Assembly: GCF_002150805.1 (NCBI RefSeq)
Contig: NZ_MTBA01000003.1
Location: 620,001 to 684,000 of the forward strand
Reading direction: 5' to 3'
Origin: Oceanospirillum sanctuarii
GTDB lineage: Bacteria > Pseudomonadota > Gammaproteobacteria > Pseudomonadales > Halomonadaceae
Length of the DNA: 64,000 bases
Every line of letters starts with the position of its first letter. Positions within the stretch are counted from its first letter, which is position 1. Below the pieces are notes generated by a model. It was not told the DNA's origin. It did not search any database and saw only the letters and a program-made list of their open reading frames with translations. Shown in pieces: positions 20,549-28,627 of this stretch. A program made the translations under genes and the position numbers.

Positions 20549-20961
20549 GCGACACCTTCGCAATGGGGCAGAAAGTTTGCCACGATAAACAGTTCACCTT
20601 CACGGTGTATCGTGCCCTGAATCACACCCTTGCTATCCAGATTGGGCGGAGGGTCGATATTCGCCTGCTCAAACCCCACAATCGCTTCCACGTTGTCCAC
20701 CACGATACCGCACAGGCCATCATCGGTTTCGATTGAGATGATGCGACTGTCCTCGGTCTGCGGGTCGTCCGGCAGATCCATTAGTTTGCGGGCTGAGATA
20801 ACTGTCAGTACCTCGCCGCGAATATTCAGAATGCCATCCACATCGCTTGGTGCACCGGGCACGGGCGAGGGTTCCTGATAGCGCAGTACTTCCTTGATAC
20901 TCGCTACGGGGTGGGCGTATTTCTCGCCCGCCAGTGAAAAGCTGACCCATTGATCATTCAT
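20536..20961 (-). CDS. CheW-like chemotaxis coupling protein
   Basis: The 141-residue protein is a single CheW domain: VSFSLAGEKYAHPVASIKEVLRY at the start, then VDGILNIRGEVLTVISARKLMDL and CGIVVDNVEAIVGF. CheW proteins link chemoreceptors to the kinase CheA. I start it at ATG 20961; GTG 20976 lacks a ribosome-binding site. It stands alone, away from any che cluster, so it may serve a specific receptor or a non-flagellar pathway. A terminator hairpin overlaps its stop codon. Confidence 0.9.
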   Translation of the reverse strand: MNDQWVSFSLAGEKYAHPVASIKEVLRYQEPSPVPGAPSDVDGILNIRGEVLTVISARKLMDLPDDPQTEDSRIISIETDDGLCGIVVDNVEAIVGFEQANIDPPPNLDSKGVIQGTIHREGELFIVANFLPHCEGVARQM

Positions 20962-21126
20962 TGATTTAAGTCTCACAGCAGTAGAACAGGATAAATATAG
21001 TTAGTGAACTATATAATCTAGCGGCATCAAATGAAAGTTAAAGCCAGCATGTGTGTCATTATGTTGCGGTATTTTGCGATTATTACCGAGATATTGCAGT
21101 GGATGCCTGCTCTCCAATGGTCGTGT

Positions 21127-21155
21127 TTAACAAATGAAATGTTTAGAGATATAAT
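21127..21155 (+). promoter_or_regulatory. Sigma-70 promoter of the aspartate kinase gene
   Basis: TTAACA (21127-21132), 17-bp spacer, consensus TATAAT (21150-21155). It gives a leader of about 95 nt containing the hairpin GCAGAC-TCAT-GTCTGC (21170-21185) and an AAGGAGG at 21203-21209 that is about 50 nt from the annotated start. Confidence 0.65.
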
Positions 21156-21258
21156 CTTTTGCGATTCGGGCAGACTCATGTCTGCAAAACTGAAAACACA
21201 TTAAGGAGGCAGCTGCTTTTGTTACGGCCTTAACCGGTCAGAAAGCTGAACCTAAACA

Positions 21259-22698
21259 ATGAAAAGCCATACGGTAGAGAAGATCGGCGGCACGTCGATG
21301 AGTGATTACGCCGCAGTACGAGATAACATCATTTTTCACAAGCAAGCCGCACGGGAAGGCTATCAGCGAATTTTTGTGGTATCTGCGTACGGTGGTGTGA
21401 CCGACCTCCTGCTGGAGCATAAAAAATCAGACAAAGCAGGGGTTTACGCCTCATTTGCCGGTGCCGAGGATGGCAGCGTCTGGCGGGATAAAATGGCTCG
21501 TCTGCGCGCCAAGCTGGTATCGATTAACTATGAGTTGTTTGGTGAAACACCGCTCTGTCAGATGGCGGATCGCTTTATTGGTGATCGTCTGGACGAAGCC
21601 GAGCAGACCCTGAATGATCTGGAAAGCGTCTGTCAGCACGGTCACTTTGATCTGAGTGATCACCTGATGACAGTACGTGAGATGATGGCAAGCCTCGGTG
21701 AAGCCCACAGCGCCTGGAACATGGCGCAGCTGCTGAAGCGTGACGGTATTAATGCGGTGTTTGTTGATCTCACCGGCTGGAACGCTGAGAAGCACCTGTC
21801 GCTGGATGAGCGCATCGAGTCCGCCTTTAAGGATATCGATCTGGCGAACTGCCTGCCGATTGCCACCGGTTATGCCCACTGCACCGAGGGACTGATGCAG
21901 ACCTTTGATCGCGGTTACAGCGAGATGGTGTTCAGCCGTGTTGCCGTGCTGACTGAAGCCCGTGAAGCCATTATTCACAAAGAGTATCACCTGAGTAGCG
22001 CTGATCCGCGTCTTGTAGGTGTGGATAACGCAGTTCCGATCGGCCGTACCAACTACGATGTGGCTGATCAGCTGGCGAATCTGGGTATGGAAGCGATTCA
22101 CCCGAAAGCGGCGAAAGGTCTGCGTCAGCAACGTCTTCCTCTGCGCGTGATGAACACCTTTGAGCCAGACCATGCGGGTACTCTGATCACGGCAGAATAC
22201 GTGAGTGAGAAGCCGTGCGTTGAGATCATTGCCGGTCGTCAGAATGTATATGCACTGGAGTTCTTCGATCAGGATATGATGGGCAGTATGAGTCGTTACG
22301 GCCGTGAGCTGCTGGCGATTATTGAGCGCTTTAAAGTGCCGCTGATCACCAAGGACAACAATGCGAATACGCTGACGCACTATATGGCGGCCAATCTGAA
22401 AACCATTAAACGTCTGCAGAAGGCGATTCAGGAACAGTTCCCGGGTTGTGAAATGAGCCTGAAGAAGGTGGCGATTGTTTCTGCTATCGGTAGTGATATG
22501 CAGGTGCCGGGTATTCTCGCGCAAACCGTTAATGCTCTGGCCGAAGCTAAGATCAGTGTGCTGGCGCTACAGCAGTCAATGCGTCAGGTTGATATTCAGT
22601 TTATCGTCTCTGATGAGGACTATGATCTTGCGGTTCAGAGTCTGCACCGCAGCCTGATTGAAGTGCACAACCATGGCGAAGCGATCTGCGCAGCTTAA
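21259..22698 (+). CDS. Aspartate kinase (monofunctional)
   Basis: Aspartate kinase makes 4-phospho-aspartate for Lys, Thr, Met and, in halophiles, ectoine. The 479-residue protein opens VEKIGGTSMSDY, the kinase phosphate loop in a divergent form. RTNYDVADQLANLGMEAIHPKA lies in the kinase domain. C-terminal ACT segments (VAIVSAIGSDMQVPGILAQTVNALAEAKISVLALQQSMRQVDIQFIV) suggest allosteric control. The opening resembles the specialised Ask_Ect branch associated with ectoine clusters, but no ectABC genes are nearby. A stop codon lies directly before ATG 21259, which fixes the longest start. Confidence 0.85.
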   Translation: MKSHTVEKIGGTSMSDYAAVRDNIIFHKQAAREGYQRIFVVSAYGGVTDLLLEHKKSDKAGVYASFAGAEDGSVWRDKMARLRAKLVSINYELFGETPLCQMADRFIGDRLDEAEQTLNDLESVCQHGHFDLSDHLMTVREMMASLGEAHSAWNMAQLLKRDGINAVFVDLTGWNAEKHLSLDERIESAFKDIDLANCLPIATGYAHCTEGLMQTFDRGYSEMVFSRVAVLTEAREAIIHKEYHLSSADPRLVGVDNAVPIGRTNYDVADQLANLGMEAIHPKAAKGLRQQRLPLRVMNTFEPDHAGTLITAEYVSEKPCVEIIAGRQNVYALEFFDQDMMGSMSRYGRELLAIIERFKVPLITKDNNANTLTHYMAANLKTIKRLQKAIQEQFPGCEMSLKKVAIVSAIGSDMQVPGILAQTVNALAEAKISVLALQQSMRQVDIQFIVSDEDYDLAVQSLHRSLIEVHNHGEAICAA

Positions 22699-22725
22699 TT
22701 GCTGATCCGTGATTCGTCAGAATAA

Positions 22726-22749
22726 AACCGGCCCTAGGGTCGGTTTTTT
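22726..22749 (+). terminator. Intrinsic terminator of the aspartate kinase gene
   Basis: AACCGGCCC-TA-GGGTCGGTT followed by T7; a 9-bp stem with one G-T wobble, 28 bp after the stop codon. Confidence 0.88.
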
Positions 22750-22788
22750 TATGTCTGCAAAGAGTCGTGATTGTTGTCGTGATTTGAT

Positions 22789-22823
22789 GCCTGTCATGAT
22801 TTGACTGCCTGTCATATCTGACT
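22789..22823 (+). promoter_or_regulatory. Tandem dyads, candidate enhancer-binding sites
   Basis: The sequence GCCTGTCAT...TGACT occurs twice back to back (22789-22806 and 22807-22823). Each copy contains an inverted pair: GTCA-TGATT-TGAC (22793-22805) and GTCA-TATC-TGAC (22811-22822). They lie about 150 bp upstream of the expected start of transcription from the sigma-54 promoter, a typical distance for an activator of that class. Confidence 0.45.
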
Positions 22824-22946
22824 GACGAATCTGTCTTTCAGGAGATGTTGGCGTTGGCTTTGTGAGCTGGTTTCGTTTGGCTGTGTGACCAATAAATCCA
22901 TAAAATTCAGCAGGTTAAAGGCTGAAAAATAGAAGGTTATTCACCT

Positions 22947-22962
22947 TGGCACCCCGGTTGCA
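22947..22962 (+). promoter_or_regulatory. Sigma-54 (RpoN) promoter
   Basis: TGGCAC-CCCGG-TTGCA matches the sigma-54 consensus TGGCAC-N5-TTGCA, with exactly 10 bp between the -24 GG (22948-22949) and the -12 GC (22960-22961). It lies 55 bp upstream of the ATG of the 41-residue gene; a start of transcription near 22973 would leave a 45-nt leader. Confidence 0.75.
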
Positions 22963-23017
22963 GTATTCAGACTGAAAGCGTTAAGCGCTGATTCTTATTG
23001 CAACAGGAGTGACCACA

Positions 23018-23143
23018 ATGGCACATGCAGAATCTCATGATTATGAAACTATTGGTGTTGGTGCAACCCTGCTGATGGCAGCGGCGGGACTTGTGATTGG
23101 TATCCTTCCGGTGCTGACCCAGATCTGGGTGCTGGTGAACTAA
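23018..23143 (+). CDS. Small single-span membrane protein, 41 residues
   Basis: The ORF encodes a polar N-terminus (MAHAESHDYETIGVG) and a hydrophobic helix running from ATLLMAAAGLVIG through ILPVLTQIWVLVN to the C-terminus. AGGAG lies 8 nt upstream of ATG 23018. A near-perfect sigma-54 promoter precedes it and a strong terminator follows 103 bp after the stop codon, so it is a complete one-gene transcription unit. I do not recognise the family. The shape resembles small regulatory or assembly subunits of membrane complexes, but no function can be claimed from the sequence. Confidence 0.75.
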   Translation: MAHAESHDYETIGVGATLLMAAAGLVIGILPVLTQIWVLVN

Positions 23144-23491
23144 GGCCTTGGTTCAGCCACCTCATGGGGTCAGCCACCTCATGGATTGAGCGCTTCCATA
23201 GTCTGCGCTCTTATTTGCAGGGTCAGATTGTTTGTTGATCTGGCCGAAAAATACCCCGTGCCTTTGCCCCACGGGGTATTTTTTTGTCTGTTTTGCGGAT
23301 ATCCGGCAGCTTTCGGTTCAGGTCTTATACTGAACACCAGTGAGTAAACCTCGGTATCGACAGGGTCATAAGCAGGCCTTAGCGGCTAACAGAGTGCGAC
23401 CAATAGACAGCAAAAAGTTGATCTGGAAGCAGGGCAAAGATGACATTCTGAGGTAACATTACAAAAAATAACATTTCTGGGAGCAGAGCGG
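23144..23491. other. Intergenic region upstream of the sensor kinase
   Basis: This 348-bp gap holds a 15-bp direct repeat (TCAGCCACCTCATGG at 23153-23167 and 23170-23184) and the terminator at 23247-23282. The remaining 200 bp show no ORF. Confidence 0.6.
23247..23282 (+). terminator. Intrinsic terminator after the 41-residue gene
   Basis: AAATACCCCGTG and CACGGGGTATTT form a 12-bp stem around a loop of about 10 nt, with T7 following (to 23286). Confidence 0.9.
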
Positions 23492-26065
23492 ATGGCTGAT
23501 GCCTCTGTAAGGCTTGGGATACGAGCGAAGCTGGTCGCTCTGTTTCTGCTGATCAAAGTAATTCCTCTGATATTGCTGGCGCTTTTGGCATGGCATGGGG
23601 TGGTTTATCTGGGCGAGCGCCTGAATGATGAAACCCACCTGCTAAGTGACGAGGTGCGTTATACCGTTGAGGATATGGGCAATACCTTCAGCGAAGGTGC
23701 CGAAAAAGCCCTGAACAACCGTGCCCGTGAAGAGCTGGAACGTCTGACCACGGATACCGCCCGGGATGTGGCTAACTTCCTCTATCAGCGGGATGAAGAT
23801 CTGAATCTGGTGGCTAGCCTGCCTATGGATGAAGCCAACCTGCGCCGCTTCGTGATGAACCGCAAAGGCCGGGTCACCGCCACCGGAGACTGGCAGTTGG
23901 CAGAAGATGGCAGTCAGTGGCTACCGGTTAATCCGCTGCAACCAGCAAGCGCTGATGTTCAGTCCTCCAACGCTGAGAACAAGCAGGACTTTCACTACCG
24001 TCCGCCGGAAGTGGTTCTGCCCAGCCATCTGATCCCTCTTTATCACGAAGTTACCTTTATCGGTCTGGATGGTCGCGAGCGCATCAAGGTGCAAACCTCC
24101 GATCTGCTTTCCAAAGAGCTGAAAGACGTTTCCAGACCGGAAAACACCTACGCCAAAGCCGAGCATTATTTTGCTGAGCTGAAAAAGCTCAAGCCCGGTG
24201 AGATCTATGTTTCCGATGTGATTGGCCCTTATGTGCCGTCACGGATTCTTGGACCAGCAACTCCTAAAGCAGCCGAGAAGCGCAAGATTCCTTTTCAGCC
24301 TGAGCAGGAAGCCTACGCCGGCCGGGAAAACCCTGTGGGTCAGAAATTCCGTGGCATCATCCGCTGGGCAACCCCTGTTGTGCGTAACGGCAAAAAGATC
24401 GGCTATATCACGCTGGCGCTGAATCACGACCATATTCTCTCCTTTACCGATAATCTGAAGCCCACTAACCAGCGCTACGACGTGATCGCGGATGCCAGTA
24501 GCGGCAACTACGCCTTTATGTGGGATTACAAAGACCGCAATATCGCCCACCCACGCCATCACTCCATTGTCGGTTTTGATCCGCAAACCGGTGAGCGTGC
24601 TGTGCCCTGGCTGGAAGCATCTCTCTATCAGGGCTGGCAGCAGAGCGGACAGCCGCTGCGGGATTATCTGAGTAATATCGAAGATTTTGATCAGCAGACC
24701 CGCAGTAAGAAACCGGCTATTGAGCTGATCAAACAGGGACAGCTGGGACTGGAGTGCCGTTATCTGAACTTTGCTCCTCAGTGTAAAGGCTGGAACGATC
24801 TGACCCGTCAGGGTGGCTCGGGCTCTTTCCTGATCTACTGGACCGGCGTCTGGAAGCTGACCACAGCCGCGACCATTCCTTATTTCACAGGCCGTTATGG
24901 CGACTCACCAAGGGGCTTTGGTTTTGTCACCATCGGGGCCAATATCGATGACTTCCAGCTGCCAGCGAAGGAAACCGCTGCCCGTATGGATGCCAAGCTG
25001 GAAGAGTTCACCGGTATTCTTGCGGAGCGTCAGACAGAGCTAAGTCAGCTGATCAACAAGATCATGGCGGATGTGGCGATGGAGCTGACGGTGTCCACCG
25101 CGCTGATGGTGATTGTGGTGGTGATCATCGCCGTCTGGATGGCCTCCATGATTACCGGTCTGGTGCGTTACTTCACCTCCGGCCTGCAAAAGATGGAGCA
25201 GGGGGATTACAGCTATCGCTTTGAAGCCAAGCGCAAGGATGAGTTGGGTCAGCTGAGTCATGCCCTTAATGGCATGGCGGATAGTGTTGAAGCCTCTTTC
25301 AGTATCTCGGATAAAGCCCGTCAGGATGCAGAAAAAGCCAGTCAGATGAAGAGTGACTTCCTTGCCCGTATGTCTCACGAACTGCGGACACCGCTGAACG
25401 GTATTATGGGCTTTGCTGAGATTCTGCAGCTGGATGAGAAAGACGAAGAGACCCGTGAATACGCCGATATTATCCATCAGAGTGGTAAACATCTGCTGCG
25501 GCTGGTGGACGATATTCTCGATCTGGCCAAGATGGATGCCGGCCAGCTGATGCTGACCCCCCATGAGATCAAACTGGAAAGCTGGCTCAACAGCTTTGTT
25601 TCCAGTCACCGCAGCAGCGCCTCAAAGAAAGGCCTGACTCTGCAGCTGAATACCAGTGCCGTCACACCGGATTCCGGTCTTTATATCGATGATACCCGCC
25701 TGAGACAGGTGCTGAACAATCTGGTGGAAAACGCCATTAAGTTCACCCCGCAGGGTAATGTTGAGCTTGCCGTCAGCGAGACCGATAAAGAGGTGGTGTT
25801 TGATGTCATCGACGAGGGTGAAGGTATTCCGGAGCAGGCCCATGAGCGTGTGTTCGAAGCCTTCCGACAGGCCACCGAGTTTGTGAATCGCTGTCATGGC
25901 GGCACAGGGCTGGGGCTGAGCATCGTCCGTGAGTTGTGCCATGTGATGGGCGGCGAAGTTGAACTGGTGCGCTCCGCTGAGGGCGAAGGCAGCCACTTCC
26001 GCGTGACCCTGCCCAAGGTAGAGATCCCGGAGGATGAGATGGCATCCTTCGATAGCGGTATTTGA
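23492..26065 (+). CDS. Sensor histidine kinase with large periplasmic domain
   Basis: The 857-residue inner-membrane kinase has TM1 at about 13-45 (LVALFLLIKVIPLILLALLAW) and a periplasmic region of about 490 residues, probably a double PDC/Cache sensor. That region carries two Cys in LECRYLNFAPQCKGW. TM2 is at about 530-560 (TALMVIVVVIIAVWMASMI). A HAMP domain follows (MEQGDYSYRFEAKRKDELGQL), then HisKA with the phospho-acceptor His629 in MSHELRTPLNGIMGF and a HATPase with NNLVENAIKFTP, DEGEGI and GGTGLGLSI. No response regulator is adjacent. GGGAG lies 8 nt upstream of the ATG. Confidence 0.93.
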   Translation: MADASVRLGIRAKLVALFLLIKVIPLILLALLAWHGVVYLGERLNDETHLLSDEVRYTVEDMGNTFSEGAEKALNNRAREELERLTTDTARDVANFLYQRDEDLNLVASLPMDEANLRRFVMNRKGRVTATGDWQLAEDGSQWLPVNPLQPASADVQSSNAENKQDFHYRPPEVVLPSHLIPLYHEVTFIGLDGRERIKVQTSDLLSKELKDVSRPENTYAKAEHYFAELKKLKPGEIYVSDVIGPYVPSRILGPATPKAAEKRKIPFQPEQEAYAGRENPVGQKFRGIIRWATPVVRNGKKIGYITLALNHDHILSFTDNLKPTNQRYDVIADASSGNYAFMWDYKDRNIAHPRHHSIVGFDPQTGERAVPWLEASLYQGWQQSGQPLRDYLSNIEDFDQQTRSKKPAIELIKQGQLGLECRYLNFAPQCKGWNDLTRQGGSGSFLIYWTGVWKLTTAATIPYFTGRYGDSPRGFGFVTIGANIDDFQLPAKETAARMDAKLEEFTGILAERQTELSQLINKIMADVAMELTVSTALMVIVVVIIAVWMASMITGLVRYFTSGLQKMEQGDYSYRFEAKRKDELGQLSHALNGMADSVEASFSISDKARQDAEKASQMKSDFLARMSHELRTPLNGIMGFAEILQLDEKDEETREYADIIHQSGKHLLRLVDDILDLAKMDAGQLMLTPHEIKLESWLNSFVSSHRSSASKKGLTLQLNTSAVTPDSGLYIDDTRLRQVLNNLVENAIKFTPQGNVELAVSETDKEVVFDVIDEGEGIPEQAHERVFEAFRQATEFVNRCHGGTGLGLSIVRELCHVMGGEVELVRSAEGEGSHFRVTLPKVEIPEDEMASFDSGI

Positions 26066-26156
26066 TCAACTGCGATTGATTCCTGCACCGGATAGGAAAG
26101 CCGCTCGTACAAGGCAAACCAGCCCTGACGAGCGGCTCAACCGAACCGGAGGCAAT

Positions 26157-26474
26157 ATGACCATCAGCCTTAAAACCCTGCAACAGCAGCCTGAGATTGA
26201 GAAAGTTATTATTCACTCACTGGACTGCGCGCTTTATCAGGTTTCTGTGCTTATCGAAGGACAGGAGCTGTATCTCACCGATGAGCAGGGCAAGCTCCTG
26301 CGAAGCCATAATAAACTCAGCCTGCAGGCTCTGTTTGAAGGTCTGCCGTATCGCAAGATGGTGCTGCGTCAGCAAAGCGCCTACGACGAGATGGTCGGCC
26401 AGCCCCTAAGAGAAGCAGATAACTTTCTGGAAGTGCCCATCGGTAATGGCGCTATGGGCGTGATGGATCGGTAG
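26157..26474 (+). CDS. DUF6482-like protein
   Basis: A 105-residue soluble protein starting MTISLKTLQQQPEIEKVIIHSLDCALYQVSV. Its pattern of a short helix then beta strands (SLDxALYQVSVLIEGQELYLTDEQGKLLRSHNKLSLQALFEGL) resembles the DUF6482 family of pseudomonads and relatives, which has no known function. The start is ATG 26157 with CGGAGG 4 nt upstream; the longer reading frame from 26034 overlaps the kinase gene and is not supported. It lies 91 bp after the kinase gene and may be co-transcribed with it. Confidence 0.75.
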   Translation: MTISLKTLQQQPEIEKVIIHSLDCALYQVSVLIEGQELYLTDEQGKLLRSHNKLSLQALFEGLPYRKMVLRQQSAYDEMVGQPLREADNFLEVPIGNGAMGVMDR

Positions 26475-26573
26475 CCTTCTTGTTTGGTTAACCTCAATGC
26501 TGCATCTGCCTGCACAGCGGATTACACTGTGGCCTGATTTTTTCAGCGGACAACAGCAGGCAGGAGCAACACA

Positions 26574-27491
26574 GTGAAGATTCTGATCGTAGGCGCAGGT
26601 GCAGTCGGTGTTTTGTTTGGCAGTCAGCTGCAGCAACAGGGTGTGGATATCTCATATTTGGTGCGCCCGAAACGTGCTGATGAACTCAAGCAGCAACCGC
26701 TGGAGCTTTGTCTGCCGGAATCTACCATCAGTCTTTCCCCTGTCTGCCTGACCCAACCGGAACTGACATCATCCCCGGCTTTTGATCTGATTATCCTGAC
26801 CAATAAAGCCTACGGCCTGCCACAGGTGATTGAGGATATTGCCCCCGCTGTTACTGAAAACACCCTTCTGCTGCCGCTGCTGAACGGCCTTAAGCATCTG
26901 GATCTGTTAGATAACGCCTTCGGCGCGGAACGGATTTTGGGTGGTATCGCTAAGACTGTCGCAACTCTGAGCACACCCTGGCAGGTGAAGGTCGCCAATG
27001 CTCATAACAGCATTACCGTGGGTGCCCGTGAAGCGGGTCAGGAAGCCCGTGTGGCTGAGATTACCGAACTGTTCCACAATGCGGGGCTTATGGTGGAGTC
27101 CGGTGATGCGGTTATCGCGCAGATGTGGGATAAGTTCTGTCGTATGGCTGGCTTAGGGGCTGCCAACTGCCTGCTGCAGGGGAATGTTGGGGAGTATATG
27201 AAGAGTGATCGCGGTGGTGAAATTGCCCTGCAGCTGTTTGATGAGTGCTGTCAGGTAGCAGCCGCCTCCGGCTACCCGTTGGCTGAGGATTCCGTTAAAG
27301 GCTTCCGGCGTATCCTCACCAACCCGAAATCCAGCTTTAACTCCTCCATGTACCGCGACATGCGTAACGGCCTGCCTATCGAGGGTGATCACCTCGTCGG
27401 TGATATGGTCACCCGAGGCAAGTCCCTCAGAGTCGCCACCCCGATGCTCGAAATCGCTGAGACCGTACTGCAGGTTTATAGCCGGAAGTAG
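26574..27491 (+). CDS. panE: 2-dehydropantoate 2-reductase family protein
   Basis: PanE reduces ketopantoate to pantoate with NADPH. The 305-residue protein begins ILIVGAGAVGVLFGSQL (Rossmann GxGxxG). It has LTNKAYGL, PLLNGLKHLD in place of the usual NG-G motif, the catalytic Lys in MWDKFCRMAGLGAANCLL and the C-terminal SSMYRDMRNGLPIEGDHLVG, where the last Glu binds substrate. The start is GTG 26574 with AGGAG upstream. The catalytic residues seem present, but family members also act on other 2-keto acids, so the role in pantothenate synthesis is likely and not proven. Confidence 0.82.
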   Translation: MKILIVGAGAVGVLFGSQLQQQGVDISYLVRPKRADELKQQPLELCLPESTISLSPVCLTQPELTSSPAFDLIILTNKAYGLPQVIEDIAPAVTENTLLLPLLNGLKHLDLLDNAFGAERILGGIAKTVATLSTPWQVKVANAHNSITVGAREAGQEARVAEITELFHNAGLMVESGDAVIAQMWDKFCRMAGLGAANCLLQGNVGEYMKSDRGGEIALQLFDECCQVAAASGYPLAEDSVKGFRRILTNPKSSFNSSMYRDMRNGLPIEGDHLVGDMVTRGKSLRVATPMLEIAETVLQVYSRK

Positions 27492-27530
27492 TCTTTCCTG
27501 TATGGTTTGCTGCCAAATAGGAGCCTAGCA

Positions 27531-28511
27531 TCATATGTTTATATTAAATCTAATGTCTTTTTTGGGCTTAAGCATGTGATATTGATGGTCTAGTAAGACT
27601 ATGTCATCGCTAAAAAATGTTAGGTCTTTATTCCTCGCGAAGTAAAGCGCGAGCTCTTTTTTATCGCGTTCCTTAACTTCAAAGAAATCTAGTATTTCTG
27701 ATATTTTGGATTTGCAAGAGCTGCTGTTGCCAAACCAGGTTGTTACATTTCTTCCCTGTAAGTTAAATGCATCTTCATAGCTGACGGTAATTAGTTTTGC
27801 TATGGCTACAGCCAATTCTATTTTTTTGAGCGCTTCTGTTTTCTCGTTTTCAAGATCACTATTCTTTGTTGGTTGTAGTTTTTCGAAAAGTTCAAAGGCT
27901 CTAATAGAAGATTTGCAGATCTTTGAGAAAGTGATGCCTACAAAGTGCTGAGTATCGTTGTCTCGCTCTGTAATCTTTTGGTTGGGGGAAGTTAGTTTGT
28001 AAGAACGATTGGTCGCTATTGTTATTGCCATGCTAGCCGTGGTTGCTATGGTCGATAGATCCGTTTTGCTATCAATGGGTTGGTTGAGAGGCAGAAATGA
28101 AGCTTTAAATTGCAGGACTCTAATATCAGTATATATTGAGTCAAGGTTGAGTTTTATGCTCTTCAAAACTTCTATTTGACGCTTTTCTTCTATTTGAGAA
28201 AGCTCTTTTTGCTTATCCCAATGCATGGATAATGCTGCTAAAAGAATACCAAAGGGCGTTAGTACGCCTCCAAAGTAGCTTCCAAATTCAGCCAGTTTAT
28301 GGGAATCAGTGCTAAAACCATTGTTCCATAGATAGATAAGAATAATCGCAATAACTAACGAAATGCCAAGACCTATATATATGTAATTAGGGTGTTTCGA
28401 ATTTTTAAGTGCTTTCCAGGCTAGCCAAATAATGTGGGCTGGCGAGCAGAACAGTACCGTAAGAATAAAGGCAAAGAATACGAAAGAGCCTATAGCTTCC
28501 CAGATGCTCAA
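27531..28511 (-). CDS. Putative membrane-anchored abortive-infection-like protein
   Basis: The 326-residue protein has N-terminal hydrophobic segments at about 8-30 (FVFFAFILTVLFCSPAHIIWLAW) and 42-62 (YIYIGLGISLVIAIILIYLW). A third weaker segment, AEFGSYFGGVLTPFGILLAAL (about 75-96), is followed by a charged coiled coil (KQKELSQIEEKRQIEVL) and a cytoplasmic helical domain. The FGxxFGGxLxP...LLAL...KQKEL pattern resembles putative phage abortive-infection proteins of the putAbiC type; this is recognition from memory, not a search. The start is TTG 28511 with AGGGAG 7-8 nt upstream. Base composition is far more AT-rich than its neighbours. It abuts ssrA, a common integration site, so it was probably acquired. 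Confidence 0.7.
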   Translation of the reverse strand: MSIWEAIGSFVFFAFILTVLFCSPAHIIWLAWKALKNSKHPNYIYIGLGISLVIAIILIYLWNNGFSTDSHKLAEFGSYFGGVLTPFGILLAALSMHWDKQKELSQIEEKRQIEVLKSIKLNLDSIYTDIRVLQFKASFLPLNQPIDSKTDLSTIATTASMAITIATNRSYKLTSPNQKITERDNDTQHFVGITFSKICKSSIRAFELFEKLQPTKNSDLENEKTEALKKIELAVAIAKLITVSYEDAFNLQGRNVTTWFGNSSSCKSKISEILDFFEVKERDKKELALYFARNKDLTFFSDDIVLLDHQYHMLKPKKDIRFNINI

Positions 28512-28591
28512 AATCTAACTCCCTGATAAGTCATCAAATCCAATCTGAAGCGTTAGCATACGCCCAGTAATCCCTTTCGTACAAAAACAAA

Positions 28592-28621
28592 AAAAGCCCA
28601 GCTGTTTTCAGCTGGGCTTTT
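28592..28621 (-). terminator. Intrinsic terminator of ssrA
   Basis: AAAAGCCCAGCTG (28592-28604), loop TTTT, CAGCTGGGCTTTT (28609-28621): a perfect 13-bp stem followed on the minus strand by a T-rich tract, 6 bp after the tmRNA CCA end. Confidence 0.93.
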
Positions 28622-28627
28622 GATGTT

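Larger units (their letters stand above)
22699..23017. other. Intergenic region carrying a sigma-54 control region
   Basis: After the lysC-type terminator the 319-bp gap holds two tandem GTCA-TGAC dyads (22789-22823) and a near-consensus sigma-54 promoter (22947-22962), both listed separately. They precede the small gene at 23018. No other ORF is seen. Confidence 0.6.

Noticed and set aside
27500-28627. Prophage or genomic island with att sites at ssrA
   Set aside because: No integrase and no second copy of the ssrA 3' end could be found between panE and ssrA; only one foreign-looking gene is present.
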